A DNA stretch of 64,000 nucleotides, taken from NCBI GenBank assembly GCA_946800325.1, contig OX326956.1, forward strand, positions 8,907,167 through 8,971,166, read 5' to 3'. Each line of letters opens with the position of its first letter. The first letter of the stretch is position 1. Source of the DNA: Luzula sylvatica. Taxonomy: Eukaryota; Streptophyta; Magnoliopsida; Poales; Juncaceae. The position numbers and the translations under genes were made by a program. The notes below the pieces were generated by a model, which saw nothing but the letters and a program-made list of their open reading frames with translations, did not search any database and was not told where the DNA came from. This document shows, in pieces, positions 1-11,356 of this stretch.

Positions 1-1426
1 AGTGTCCAAACCGCAAATGTCAGAGCCACGCTTTATCCTCCATGTCGACTCGTAAGCACATTCTCTGCACATTTCTCAGGTTGAGCTTGAACATTCGATT
101 CTTCGCCATCTCAACACGTGCAACTAATTGACCTTGCTTGTCCTTCAGCTGCATCGTTCGATCTTTCATGAAGACCGAGTATCCTTTCTCCAATAGTTGC
201 CCCATGCTGATTATGTTGCTCTTCATCTCAGGCACATAATAGACATTTTCGATATGTCCTTCTTTACCATCCTTCTGATATAACCGAATTTTACCTTTGC
301 CCTTTACTTGGACCTTTGACGCATCTCCAAATGACACGTGTTCATCGTCTAGCTCCTTCATCTCTACGAAAAGGTGTTTGTGCCCGCACATGTGGTTGCT
401 TGCGCCAGTGTCGAGGTACCAGATCGTATCGCTCTCCGATGTGGTGTCTTCGTGAGCCATCATGAGAACACCATCATTTGCCTCCTTCTCTACTAGGTTG
501 GCATTTTCTTTTACCTTTTTCTCGGACCAGCACTCCTTCGCGTAATGTCCAGGCTTGCCGCAGTTGTAACACTCGACACTTGCTCGACTCGACCAGCTTC
601 CTCGTCCACGACCTCGTCCTCGACCGCGCCAATTTTGCTGATTCGGTTGCTTCTTTTCTTCGGAATTATAGTTTCCGCCTCTGTCTCGACCACCAAATCG
701 ACCTCCACGGCCGCGTCCTCTTCCTCGATTGTTCTCAGCGTCCATCGCCTTGTCTTCATCTATGGTCGCCTTGACTTGCAGAGCTTCTTGGTGTGCCTCG
801 TTCTCCTTCTTTTTCTTTCGCTGCTCGTGTGCCTCGAGTGAACCTGCCAATTCATCAACGGTCATTTGATCTAAATCTTTTGACTCTTCAATAGCACACA
901 CCACGTTTTCGAACTTCTCGGCCAGAGATCGTAGAATCTTCTCAACAACTCTTGCGTCGGTTAGAGCTTCTCCGTTGCCCTTTAACTGATTCGCCACTGC
1001 TTGTACACGCGAGATGTAGTCGGATACTCCCTCTGATTCCTTCATCTTCATGTACTCCAATTCGCCTCGCAAAGTCTGAAGCCTCACTTGCTTTACTCGG
1101 TCGGCACCCTTGAACACTCTCTCCAAAGTGTCCCATGCTTCCTTCGAAGTTTTCGCGCCGGCAATCTTCTGAAAACCCGACTCATCTACAGCTTGGTACA
1201 GCAGGTACATGGCGGTCTTGTACTTCACTCGTTTATCTTTCGTTGCTTTCAACTGGTTTACCGTCTGCTCTGTTTCGGAAACCGGTTCCACGTAGCCAGT
1301 TTCGACTATCTCCCAAACATCTTGCGCACCGAGTAACGTCCGCATCTGGATACTCCATACTTCGTAATTCGTCTTCGTCAATCGCGGTAGCGGTATATGG
1401 CCAAAAACACTCCCGGAACTCGCCAT
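1..1426 (-). pseudogene. Copia Gag-protease-integrase polyprotein, broken
   Basis: The frame opens at an ATG (1426) next to the primer-binding site and runs 468 codons. The N-terminal ~220 residues are the UBN2/Gag region of plant copia elements. A basic RGRGRG stretch and a CCHC zinc knuckle (CYNCGKPGHYAKEC, about residues 285-298) follow; they bind the RNA genome. The aspartic protease motif WYLDTGASNHM begins near residue 334. The frame then stops at TGA (20-22) after DKAWL. Beyond that stop the same frame reads HLRFGH, the start of the pre-integrase zinc region, where the family has Trp (WLWHLRFGH). So TGG became TGA and the polyprotein is cut just before integrase. The remaining Pol is outside the window. 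Confidence 0.93.
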
Positions 1427-1427
1427 C

Positions 1428-1439
1428 GCTCTGATGCCA
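1428..1439 (-). other. Primer-binding site, initiator Met tRNA type
   Basis: The minus strand reads TGGCATCAGAGC, one base different from TGGTATCAGAGC, the usual plant copia site complementary to the 3' end of initiator methionine tRNA. It lies three bases after the LTR end and one base before the Gag ATG at 1426. Confidence 0.85.
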
Positions 1440-1442
1440 ATT

Positions 1443-1743
1443 TGTTGGTAATACGGTATTCGAATATGGATTTTAATAGGAATTTATTCTCTCTTTTTCT
1501 AATTGGTATTTGATATTCTTTTCAATGTGATTAATCCCTAAACGTAAGGCCTATTTATAGGCTCCATAAACTTGCATTACAAGGAATTAAATCTTGCCTT
1601 AAAACTTATTTCCTAAATTACTTTCCTATAATAAATCTTGTCCTATAATAATTTCCTAAATTACTTTCTTTAAAACAACTTTCCCTAACATTAATTGGGC
1701 TAATTAAACTTGATTTATTATTTCGGGCTTGGGCTTATCAACA
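1443..1743 (-). repeat. Copia 5' long terminal repeat
   Basis: This 301-bp segment starts TGTTGATAAG and ends TTACCAACA on the minus strand, so it has the TG...CA ends and short TGTTG/CAACA inverted termini of a plant LTR. It lies directly upstream of the primer-binding site and contains a TATA box in the right orientation. The partner LTR is outside the window, so the boundaries rest on these end motifs alone. Confidence 0.85.
1551..1560 (-). promoter_or_regulatory. TATA box of the copia LTR
   Basis: The minus strand reads CTATAAATAG within the LTR, a textbook plant TATA box, about 110 bases before the LTR end and 125 before the Gag start codon. This is where the element's own transcript would be expected to start. 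It sits in an imperfect palindrome (GGCCTATTTATAGGCTCC on the plus strand). Confidence 0.7.
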
Positions 1744-2511
1744 CCCTTGCCCATTTTTCCAATTTATCCGCCACTTCATTTTTTTTTACTTGGAATTTGA
1801 TAGATTTTCTACCCATGTTCTCTTTTACTAATCCTTTACAATCCAGTATTTGATATTATGCTCTCCAATCCACTTCTTGGAAGGTGTGTTTATGACATTT
1901 ATGAGAGTTTATTTGTCTGAGAAAATTGCACACGATGAGATTTTTTCTCCTCCTTAGCAAATGAGGTTGTGCAGAAATCTTAAGCATGCATTGGCTTCAG
2001 CTTGGGTAGGGGATTGTGCAGAGATATTTTCTCCTTCTTGGCGAATGAGTTTTTTTCCCTTTGATTATTATGAAACCGGACCAAATTTTGTTAGTGACCC
2101 AAGAACCATCAAAGTAACAAGTGTGCTTTGCTTGTTTGGCCTTGTAATGCCATTCTTGTACTATGAGTCTCTGACTAAAGATGGATTATTTGCCATTGTG
2201 ATAGAGTTAGCCATTCTATCGACTTCTTTAAGAAAGAATTGTTTGGTATTAAAAAATTGATTACATCTTTCTTTTCATATTGTCCACAAGATGTTTACTA
2301 AAATGCCAAACTGATTTTCACTTAAATTATTTGCAAAATTGTGAAATATATGTTTTATGTCCCATCGTAGGTTATCTATTAGAGCTGATGGAGATGTAAA
2401 CCAGGTAATTTTGGATAGTGGGCATAGAAAAAACATTATTATTAAATATTCACTTTGATCTGGTTTGAATACTATAGTGAGGGCCTGAGGGCCCAGTTTA
2501 ATTGCGTGCAT
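1744..2511 (-). pseudogene. LINE ORF2 3' part (zf-RVT tail and RNase H)
   Basis: On the minus strand, 2511-2275 encodes the segment after the zinc-binding region of plant LINE reverse transcriptases (CPLSKITWF ... ILWTI). The frame then meets TGA (2275-2277) where the family has Trp, and continues as KERCNQFF. From about 2130 an RVT_3 type RNase H domain is readable: catalytic DGSW, then (after a frameshift in a run of A) GENISAQSPTQAEANACL with the second acidic residue, SDKT with the third, and NEVADKL near the end. At least one frameshift and several stops break it. The copia LTR abuts its 3' end. RNase H domains of this kind occur in plant L1-type elements. Not functional. Confidence 0.8.
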
Positions 2512-5280
2512 TATCTTATTAGCTCAAGCTCAAGTCAATTATTACCCCTCTTGGTTTTATTGGGCAATTATGTATTATTTTTTAACATTATTATTAAATA
2601 TTATCTCAATGTGACCTGATTTAGGTCATCTAATAAAAGTTTAGCTTCATTTTTAATAGTTTTAAATAAAGACAAAAGTTGGAAGGAATTAAAGCTTGGA
2701 TATATACACATTTTTTTCATAGTGCATGAAAATAATGAAAACATAGAATAACAAGATTACAATTAATAAATCGTTTTTGTTATTTATCCGTGTATATAAG
2801 TTTCCTCTCCAATAAAACGTATTTGAGGAGTTATTCACATCTCAAAAGAATATCAATACACATAATTTTACTTGTTAAATATAAGCTCTTTTGATAATTT
2901 TTATGTCACTAATCCCTCTCAATATATGCATATTCTATCTCTCATATTCTCCAATCTCAATCTTGTTTTTTCTTGTCGTTATTTTTTCATTCTTATATTC
3001 GTGCAATATTATCATTCCTAACAAATAAATCACATTATCATCTTAAAAAAAAACCATTTTCTTTTACTGGAGATACATGTAGGGTGGTTAATACTAATTT
3101 TAATGGAAATCTAAAATAAAAATGAAGAAAGAGTGGTTTGTGAGACTTGGCATACTGACTAAAGAAATTAATAACAAATAAGGTAAAGTAAACTTGATAA
3201 TGATACAAAATTAATCAAATTTATTTTGATTCATTTGGGTAAAAGATGCCAATATAAACTTGATATTCAAAAATACTACAAACAAACATGGATTGACAAT
3301 TATTGATAATATATATGTTTTTATCTCTACAATCATTAATCAACATTCAATTTCTTTTATCAACAATATAATAATTCAGGTTTATATGCTTTATCAACAT
3401 TTGGGTCTCATTTGTAAAATATACACAATTCAGGCCAGTGTGGAATTATTATAATTTGTAAATTTGATTCTAATTCAAAAAAGTGATATTTGATATTTTT
3501 TTCCTGTAATACAATAGTAATTTTGTAACGTACTTAAAATTGTAATGTGATTACTAATTGGTAAACGCGAACATGAAATATTTTCTATAACAGAGAAATG
3601 ATAGTTACCGTTTGTTAATTGCCATTCCAACATTGTCCATCAATTTTATATCTTTTGTACATGTAATATATTTTTTATATACATTTATTATGATTTTGTA
3701 TATGTGAATTATTACATTTGTTTAATATCACAAATGTTCATTACACATATTAAAATGTGGCAAAATACATTATTTTTTATCTAATATATATGTATACATA
3801 TGTATTATATTTTTGTGCATTTATTATATTATTATGATGTTAGATTAAATTAGAGACCACCATAAATGAGAGCCTCTATTAGAAATTCGAACATATTGTT
3901 TGCTTGCAAAGTTGAAAATATTTTTCTGAACAAAAATACATAACAACATAAATGAGAGCCTCTCTTTATTATACATCTTACTCCGAAATGGAGACTGGTT
4001 AAAAATACATAACAACATAATAAATCACAATATCACCCATTTATTTATTTTGTTCTCCACTTTGATGGGTCTCGCATGAAAAGAAAATCCAAAAAAAATC
4101 AGAATCAACATAATAAAACACTAATTCCGTAAGAGGGTCTTTATTTACTATCATCTTGTTTGCCATTTTGCTTAAATTATCATGATAAAAATAATTATCA
4201 TGATTTTAAAGATATTTTATATAAATTTAAAAATAATGTATATGAATAAATATTATTTTTTTATTTTCTCAAAAAGAAATTATATTTTACTAAACCATTC
4301 GCATTTTTTTCATTTAGATGGACATGGGTGATATATTGGATTGGAATCATATTTTAATTATACTTTTATTGCTTTCGAGGTATCACAAAAGATTTTCTGG
4401 TAGAGGATACGACGAGATTTCGGTTCTAAATAAATGGGTGATATTTTGATTTATTATGTTATTATGTATAATACATTTTTTTATATTCATATGATTAAGT
4501 CTTTGTGTAGTGAATATATTTATTTCGATTTTAATTGATTTGTGAGAAGTTGTAATAATACAATGGTCAATGGTCATTTAATCATTCTACACGGAAAACT
4601 GTACAATTATGAAAAGTCACGATTTTCATTTGTATCCTTAAAAATAAGCATCATGCAAGCCCCCTAAACTTCATATATTTTGTACAAAATGATTTCGATG
4701 TTAATTTTCTTCTTTTGCCTCGTTTTAGTAAAATTAGCATAATTTTTTTCATAATTAGGGGCATTTTTGTATTATGGTACCTGCGGAAAATTAGAGGATA
4801 TTTTACATGCTTCCTTCGCTGAAACTGAAAGACCACCGTTATTGTCTCCAATTGCAATTTTTGTAATAGACCTGAAAATATTACAAAATTCAAGAATTAA
4901 GGAAATAATATTAACTTCGATGATAAAAACAAGTAATTAAGCATTAATAATATTTCTACAATGACGGACCAAATATCCGAATCCATAATGAATATCACTT
5001 ATTTGTATGGGGCTTTTTGGCAACATTTTAACCCATATTAACAAGAGAAGGCCATTTATTATCCCAATCATTATTTTTGCTCTCTTAAATCTACTCTCTA
5101 ATTCATCTATATATACATATATGAAATATGATTTGTTAAATAATAACATTGCATAATCATACAAAACTACTATATTGATTATGAGCACAACAAGAAAATA
5201 TATTTTTTTTTCTTTTTGATTTTGTTCATAATAATACAAAAATTAGATTAAAAGAATTGCAGTTCGACAAATTAAACACT
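2512..5280. other. AT-rich intergenic, no gene seen
   Basis: I see no coding region. A 20-bp direct repeat (AAAAATACATAACAACATAA) occurs near 3942 and 4001, and ATAAATGAGAGCCTCT near 3863 and 3950, so about 60-90 bp were duplicated locally. The stretch around 4630-4930 contains the kind of short CCTTAAAAAT/TTTGTACAAA phrases found in other non-coding parts of the window. Confidence 0.6.
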
Positions 5281-5913
5281 CTCTTATATATAGCAACGAG
5301 CTAATTTCTTGCTAAGCACTCACAAGGCGTAAAATCCGACTCGAGTTTGAAAGGCACACCGAAAAACATTTTTTTCCAGACCAACCTTGTTTAGTTTCTC
5401 TTTCCAAAACTTTTTCCTCAAAACAACAAAACCAAAAAGAAATTAGTATTAGTTCTACAAATCAATAATGAATAAAATATTTTACACTTGTCAGAAAAAC
5501 AAAAAAAATAGAAGTTCTAAAAAATAAGAAAACCCCTTGGTCATGCTTCAAGGAATGATGTCCAAGTGCTAAAAAGACATCCAAGGTAAAATATGAAGTA
5601 TGTAAAAGTAGAAAAAAAAAGTATTGAATTTTTTTAAAAATATTGTAGGAACCTGTGATTATATTGGAAGCGATGAGGATTATAGTTGTTCTTTATCTTC
5701 AAGTTGAAATCGACCCAATTTTATTTTTGTGTTACTATTTAAGCTATCTTTTGTAACATCATAATTCATTTTATTTTAAAGTAACAAAATATCTTTAATA
5801 TCATTAATTATGTTGAAATCGATTGTTTTGTAATAAAACAGATAATTTTATATAAAAGATAGTACACCGATTGTTTATTCGGTTTCATTACTTTTTATTG
5901 AAATATAATTTTG

Positions 5914-5998
5914 TCTAGTAGCACAGTCGTAGAGCGGAATACTTACACCTCGAAAGAGATGAAGTCGCGTACACCGATTCTTCAACCAAATTGATCTC
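5914..5998 (+). other. Degenerate tRNA-like (SINE head?) sequence
   Basis: TAGCACAGTCGTAGAGCGG resembles a pol III A box and D arm. The expected B box about 50 bases on is damaged (CGATTCTTC). It resembles the tRNA-like sequences at 12.9-13.4 kb and lies upstream of a Helitron 3' end. Too degraded to assign to an amino acid. Confidence 0.3.
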
Positions 5999-6655
5999 AT
6001 AAGATGAATAGAGAATATAATTGTATTTTATTTAATTCTTGGAGGTATTTATTTTTCTTGCTAATCAGAGTGTAATTGGAGTATGTCAAAAAACTATGCA
6101 TTTCTCTAACAACACCATTCTTTTATAGTCTCTGTTAAGGAGGAACAAAAGGTTTTAATGATATTCATCATGGTAAATAAAACCGATTCTCATTATGATC
6201 CCAATTAATGGAGGGTTATCTATTCATGGTCATTGTAACCTCCAAATTAATTATTATTGAAACAAACAATTATATTTTATAAAATAATTTAACAGTTTTA
6301 AAATTTTATTAGTATTATTTTAATAAATAATACAACACTATCCTCATCAAAGAACAAGCAAAAGATTTAACTTCACAAATTATACTTATCCAAAAATGTT
6401 GCATTAATTTTTAATATTTTCTACAGTTATACATCAACATTATTTGGTCAGTGAATTATGGTTGGCATCATGATTACATTTTCTCTTTATCGATTTTAAA
6501 TAAATTGTAAAATTGAAGTGATAAATTGAATTCCTTTTGAAGTGTAGTTTGATAATAGGAACATATACATTAATATTCTGAATGACCTGATCAATGCTAC
6601 TTAATTATAGTTCATAATCTATTATATTTATAATGAAATTATTAAAAGAAAAAAT

Positions 6656-6683
6656 CCGCAGCGTAGCGCGGATATTTTCCTAG
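6656..6683 (+). mobile_element. Helitron 3' terminus (hairpin plus CTAG)
   Basis: The sequence CCGCAGCGTAGCGCGG forms a short GC hairpin, followed nine bases later by CTAG and then T. This is the diagnostic plant Helitron 3' end (hairpin, CTRR, host T). The 5' end was not securely found; TCTCTTATATATAGC near 5283 looks like a Helitron 5' start and would make an element of about 1.4 kb containing the tRNA-like sequence at 5.9 kb. No Rep/helicase coding is present, so it is non-autonomous. Confidence 0.75.
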
Positions 6684-6684
6684 T

Positions 6685-7422
6685 AATATAAATATAATGG
6701 CTAAACTATATTTAACATCTAAAGTCTTGACATCTAAAATTACAATCGACATAATTACATAATTTAACCATCACTCAATGAACCTCTCCAGCCTTTTTTA
6801 AATTTGAGCACATATTTTATTGTTTGAATCGACCATATAATCTGATTGGCATAGTCCTAGCCTTATATCCGGAAATGTTAAATATATCAAATATGCCCTT
6901 GCGGTATGAATAGTAAAAAAATTATCCCCATTTTATCGAGTGAAAAAAGTTTCTTAGAATGAATCTCCAGAGAGGTCAGGGAGAGGGAGGGTATTGACCT
7001 TGTGCAATGACATAATTAGAGAGAAATAGAGGGAATATCTTGTGCAGTGAAAAAAATTAGAGAGAGAGAAAGTTGATCTTGTGCAACGAAAAAAGAGAGA
7101 AATAGAGAATAAGCCTCTCCCGCGACGTCTCTTATCTATATCGTCATCGGAGAACAAACTCGTGCCAAATGGAGAGCAAACTCTAGGAGGCGAGCGGGCC
7201 GCGGCGGCAAGCAAAATAATTTCGGATTTCCTTTTTTCTAAAATAATACAGAATATGTAAGAGAAATCGGGGCATGCATTTGTTGAAGTGGCAGACCACG
7301 TCAAGTCAACAATTCGGGAAAAAAATCGGGGAAATAAATATGGTCCCTATCATTACTAAGTGTTTTATGCATATTTCATCTACATTTTGTGGTATGAGGT
7401 AGGTAAATATTTAATGTAACTA
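6685..7422. other. Intergenic with short purine-rich repeats
   Basis: No convincing gene. Between about 6995 and 7115 a motif of the form CTTGTGCARTGA followed by AGAGAGAAA recurs three times at roughly 45-bp spacing. A minus-strand open frame of 116 codons across 6954-7304 is a by-product of this purine bias and has no recognisable domain. Confidence 0.5.
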
Positions 7423-7431
7423 TTTTATGAA

Positions 7432-8636
7432 GGGAGCGGAGCTTGTTCGATGGCCATCGAATTATTATGTGAGCCGTTGGATGGCACCCTGATGTGATAA
7501 TTTAAAAGTTCAAATTAACTTTAGGTCCATGCCGTTTCAACTCAAAAAAGGAAAAAAATACATTTCGTTTCTTTGAATCTTTTCACTCCGATGTAGTATA
7601 GCAAGGAGCTCCATTATCTCTTTACAATGTTATAAAGGTCTTAAGAAAAATAATAATATAACCATTAAAATGCTCCGTCTTTTACATATCAAGGTAAAAA
7701 ATATGTCCCAATCTAAACTTTTTTTTAGGGATTCAAATTATTTTCTGGCTTAATTAGGGATTATATTTTAGTAGTTGTCATTTTTGTTACTATGAATATA
7801 TTATGAATCTTTTTAACCATTGAGACAATCGAGCTCGTTCTCCAATTTATTTAATTAACCATTGAAAACACAGGAAGATTGTATTTCCAATTGACAAATA
7901 TAATAATATTGATCTTTTTAAAAAAGTATATAAAGGCACGAATAAAATGATAATTGATAAGAGAAGACAATATCAATCCAAAAATATGATCTCAAATCTT
8001 TTCAGAGATAAAATTCGGAGTTGAGTTACTAGTTTATATATTATGAATCTCATGAACAAGTCTTGAAGATGATTTAAAATTATGAGTCCCAACAATTTAA
8101 TAAGAATGAATACAATTACAAATTACAAATTATGTAGTTTTTTAAACGAAGAGGTTAAATAGTTTGAAGGTTATATCGAGGAGATGAGATAACAATTAAC
8201 AAGAGCAAAAGACAAATATAATGGACTCTCCATTACAATCTTATTCGGTGTGTGTGGTTCCAACTTTCAAGTAATTTTTGAGAAAATTCAGAGAAGACTT
8301 AATATCCCTCATCTGAATGTTTGCATTAAAAACGAAAGTGTACATTACAAAAATCAAATTACACTAGGTCCAACATGTAAATAAATAAAAACTTCATAAA
8401 GCCCAACTATTCAAAACAAAACTATAGACCATAAAATCAGATTTGTTTAGAAAACTTGACATTATCACCCTGTTCTTTTTCAAGTAATTATTTAGAAAGA
8501 ATATATTGTTTCCATTTTAAGTGAAAACAGTGTTAATCAAAAAATTCTAATCATCAGATCAAACAGACCATCCAACGGTTAATTAGATATTTGGACATGA
8601 AATATGTCCGATGAACATTGGAAAAGCTCCGCTCTC
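7432..8636. mobile_element. MULE-like non-autonomous element, 1.2 kb
   Basis: The two ends form terminal inverted repeats beginning GGGAGCGGAGCTTGTTC (left) and GAGAGCGGAGCTTTTCC (right, reverse complement), with similarity extending about 50 bp to a shared CCGTTGGATGG. The flanks are TTTTATGAA (7423-7431) and TTTTATGGA (8637-8645), a 9-bp target duplication with one mismatch, which points to Mutator-like transposition. The interior is AT-rich and has no transposase or gene fragment that I recognise. Confidence 0.75.
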
Positions 8637-8929
8637 TTTTATGGATGGTGTGCTCTTGTAATATTGGAAAATAATTTATCAATATCCAGACTCGTGTAGA
8701 AAGTAGATTATATAACTACTTCTGTTTCAGGTCCATCTCGTCAAATTCTACTCAACAAAGATAAATTGTTTAAACCAACAAAAACGCAAATTTCTGAAAG
8801 AAAAAAAAAACAGTTTAAAAAATTGAAGATATTCTTCAAAAAAAAAACGGTTTAAAAAATTGAAGATGTTCATTTAGAGAGGGAACTCAGTGAAGTGTTT
8901 TTGTGATCCATTTCTAAGTTGAGAACAGT

Positions 8930-8988
8930 ATGGCCTGGATTATCTGCATCGATTTTGTAGTGCTTGTGGGCTCCGCCGGTGGTCTCAG
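8930..8988 (+). other. Orphan first-exon-like leader
   Basis: An ATG at 8930 opens a frame beginning MAWIICIDFVVLVGSAGG, and the coding-like stretch ends at CAG followed by GT (8989), a usable splice donor, then TATTAGGGTTTG and a pyrimidine-rich stretch typical of plant leaders. No continuing exon was found downstream. I do not recognise the peptide. It may be a duplicated or captured first exon. Confidence 0.35.
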
Positions 8989-10878
8989 GTATTAGGGTTT
9001 GTTTCATCTCTCGATCTCGCGAGATCTGGATTTTTTTCTCTTTCTTTCTCTCCAGATTTTTCCATCTCTTAGCTTAGTTATTTGGGCAGTGTATTTTCTG
9101 TTGGGAATGCGTTTAAGCTGACGTGGTAGTTGGTACGTAGGTTACTGCCCTGGTTTTTTAATTCTCTGTGAAGGGTGAAACAATAATCCTTTTTATTGTT
9201 AAATAATTAAATTATCAAGGGGTATCAAGAAAAAAGGTTTAATCCATTTAATAATTTAATTGTATTAATTAATGATTTTTTTATAGTTTGCCATCTAATT
9301 TGGGCACGATTTAGCATATGCTGTTTCCTGTGGCTCGATTCATTACAAAAAAAGGCTCTTTCGTTAATTATTACATGCTCAAGGTTTTTTTCGTAAAATT
9401 TCAAGCACTTTATGTTTTGGTCCGTAAATTAATATAATTTTTTTCATTTTACTGCTGGTAAACCCATTTATTCGAGCTAAACACACATTTTACTTCTATT
9501 TCCATTTATACCCTTTCTTAAAAAAGATTAATATTCAAATAAACGATCAAATTTAAGGGAGCTTCTATCATAATTCATACGCCCTTTCTAAAAAAGGATA
9601 ATTTAGGTATTAAACATATTAATATGTATTGTTTGTTTTAACTCTCCATTTTCATTGATTATTGTTTTCTCCATTCCAATTATTTCCATTTATCTCTCTC
9701 AGTTATTACTTTGTATTTTGAATTGATTTTTCTCATTAATTTTTTGTCATGACTCATGACTAATGTCAACATATTTTTGTGGGTTCTATATTTATAAGAT
9801 TTTCCTGACTCAAATTTGGTCTCCTTCCATGAACTTTACAATTCTTATAATAATTATTGATTCAAGAGGGATGTATTATTTCGTGTCGTCGTTTCGTTAT
9901 CGAATTGGGTCTATTAAGTATTTTCTTTTTCAGGATCATTTAGAATCATTTGATTTTATTGTAATTTTATTCCCTTTTATTTAATTTTTCTAATTGAAGT
10001 CTCATACTCATGCTGACGCTGACCAATATAAAATAGAAGGCTATTCAGAAAGAAATAATAAAATATTTTGGTTTCTATTTCTATTCAACATTAGATAATA
10101 ATGATCGTAAAGGATAAAAATGACTTAACCATTTATGAAGTTACGCCTAACTTTCATTTTCTATTCTAGTTTGATTGTGTTTTGTGAATTATTGTAATAA
10201 TTATCCTTGCTGGAAAAACTCACAAACCGGCAGCTCAACCAATTCAGGAGGTACTCGATCCACTTCAAGGCGAATTCATGGTTATGGAGCTAGAATGTCC
10301 ATTTTGGTACTCGATCCACACGAAGCTATACCGAATCTATAAGCGCACAAATACAAACCACCGAAGCTATACCGAATCACACGTGTCATTCATATATTGG
10401 CTAGCTTTTGTCAGAATCCACCTAAATAATTCCTTATTTGTTTAATCGGTATCATATATGTATTTTATTTCAGGAAGTTTATACTTTTCGATATTATTTA
10501 TAGGGGTACATATGAAAAAAATGATATTTACATAAAATTAAAGGCGATCGCTTCCCGTCCATCTATATTTCTCTGATTCTATATCTATGTCAGCTATAAG
10601 ACTTGTGTTGAAATTTTACAATTTAAACCCAAAAAAAAAATCTAAATATTAAATTATTCAAATAAGCATATTATTATTTATCACAAGCAAGCATTAATAC
10701 ACTGAAGAAATTGGTATCTCCATGTATCACTGAAGTCACATCAAGTGCAAATTTGTGACCTTGTAATACTAATAAATAAAATGGTATATTAGCCATTAAT
10801 AAATCAATTACGCAAATTATATTAATTTTGGCTCTGCATGATTGATTGCAAATGTGGTAAAAGTGAGGAACTTGCCTA
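8989..10878. other. AT-rich intergenic, no gene seen
   Basis: No coding region recognised. Around 10240-10380 the phrases GTACTCGATCCAC and GAAGCTATACCGAATC each occur twice. Short CTTTATGTTTTGGTCC-like phrases near 9360-9480 belong to the dispersed 'ATATCAAATTTGTCC' type seen elsewhere. Confidence 0.5.
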
Positions 10879-11126
10879 CATTTTTGCCTGAGTGTCGAGG
10901 CGAGTCACGACGGCATCGTGGCAAGAAGAGAGACGGAGATATTTCATATGCTCGCACCGTTTTTTTAATGGCGTTCTCGGCATAAATGCGGTCCCCGTCC
11001 ATGTTTCCTTTTTGGACTGCTTTCTTGACCTTGAGTTTCTCTCCTCTTTCTCTTCCTTCTCACTTGCGAGCTTCCGTCTGGATACTTTTTGAAAATTTGA
11101 TTCATTAGCTTCTCTGTGTTCTCCAT
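10879..11126 (-). pseudogene. CHMP1: CHMP1-like (ESCRT-III) pseudogene fragment
   Basis: On the minus strand an ATG at 11126 starts MENTEKLMNQIF, matching the plant CHMP1 start MGNTEKLMNQI. CHMP1 is an ESCRT-III related protein of about 200 residues that acts in multivesicular body sorting. Codon-level similarity continues across several frames: KEEKEE, then [14 protein letters not shown], then [21 protein letters not shown], all in family order. Two or three frameshifts and a deletion of part of the FTSKSLQRQ region break it. Similarity ends at the codon ATG (10879-10881), followed directly by TAG, so about the last two-thirds of the protein is missing. The upstream side holds leader-like sequence including a 113-bp duplication, so this looks like a genomic, not a processed, copy. 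The family call is secure; function is lost. Confidence 0.85.
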
Positions 11127-11130
11127 TTTT

Positions 11131-11356
11131 GCAAATTCGACATAAATCAAGAAAATAATTTTAATTCGTGACGAAATAAAATGAAAATAATTTTAGAACT
11201 CGAACACGCAGATTTCAGATTTGCAGTTAGCAATTGAAGGTTTGCAAATTTGACATAAATCAAGAAACTAATTTTAATTCGTGACGAAATAAAATGAAAA
11301 TAATTTCATAACTCGAACACGCAGAATTCAGATTTGCAGTTAGCAATTGAGGGTTA
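11131..11356. repeat. 113-bp tandem duplication (2 copies)
   Basis: The unit starting GCAAATTYGACATAAATCAA and ending CAGTTAGCAATTGARGG occurs at 11131-11243 and 11244-11356 with few differences. It lies just upstream (minus strand) of the CHMP1-like start codon, so the duplicated unit may include leader sequence of the parent gene. Confidence 0.85.

Larger units (their letters stand above)
1..1743 (-). mobile_element. Ty1/copia LTR retrotransposon, 5' part
   Basis: Read on the minus strand, this holds a 5' LTR, a primer-binding site and the start of a Gag-Pol reading frame; the rest lies left of the window. The order LTR, PBS, Gag with zinc knuckle, protease, then the start of the integrase region is the Ty1/copia order. 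The right edge is sharp: the LTR begins TGTTG on the minus strand at 1743 and ends CCAACA at 1443. The bases just outside (1744 on) belong to a decayed LINE, so this element most likely inserted into it. The reading frame is broken by a stop, so the copy is probably not autonomous. The second LTR and the target duplication cannot be checked here. Confidence 0.93.

Noticed and set aside
511..1136. Secondary open frames on both strands within the copia Gag region
   Set aside because: They lie opposite or out of phase with the clear Gag-protease frame and match nothing.
6954..7304. 116-codon minus-strand gene
   Set aside because: Composition follows purine-rich short repeats, with no domain and no start context of note.
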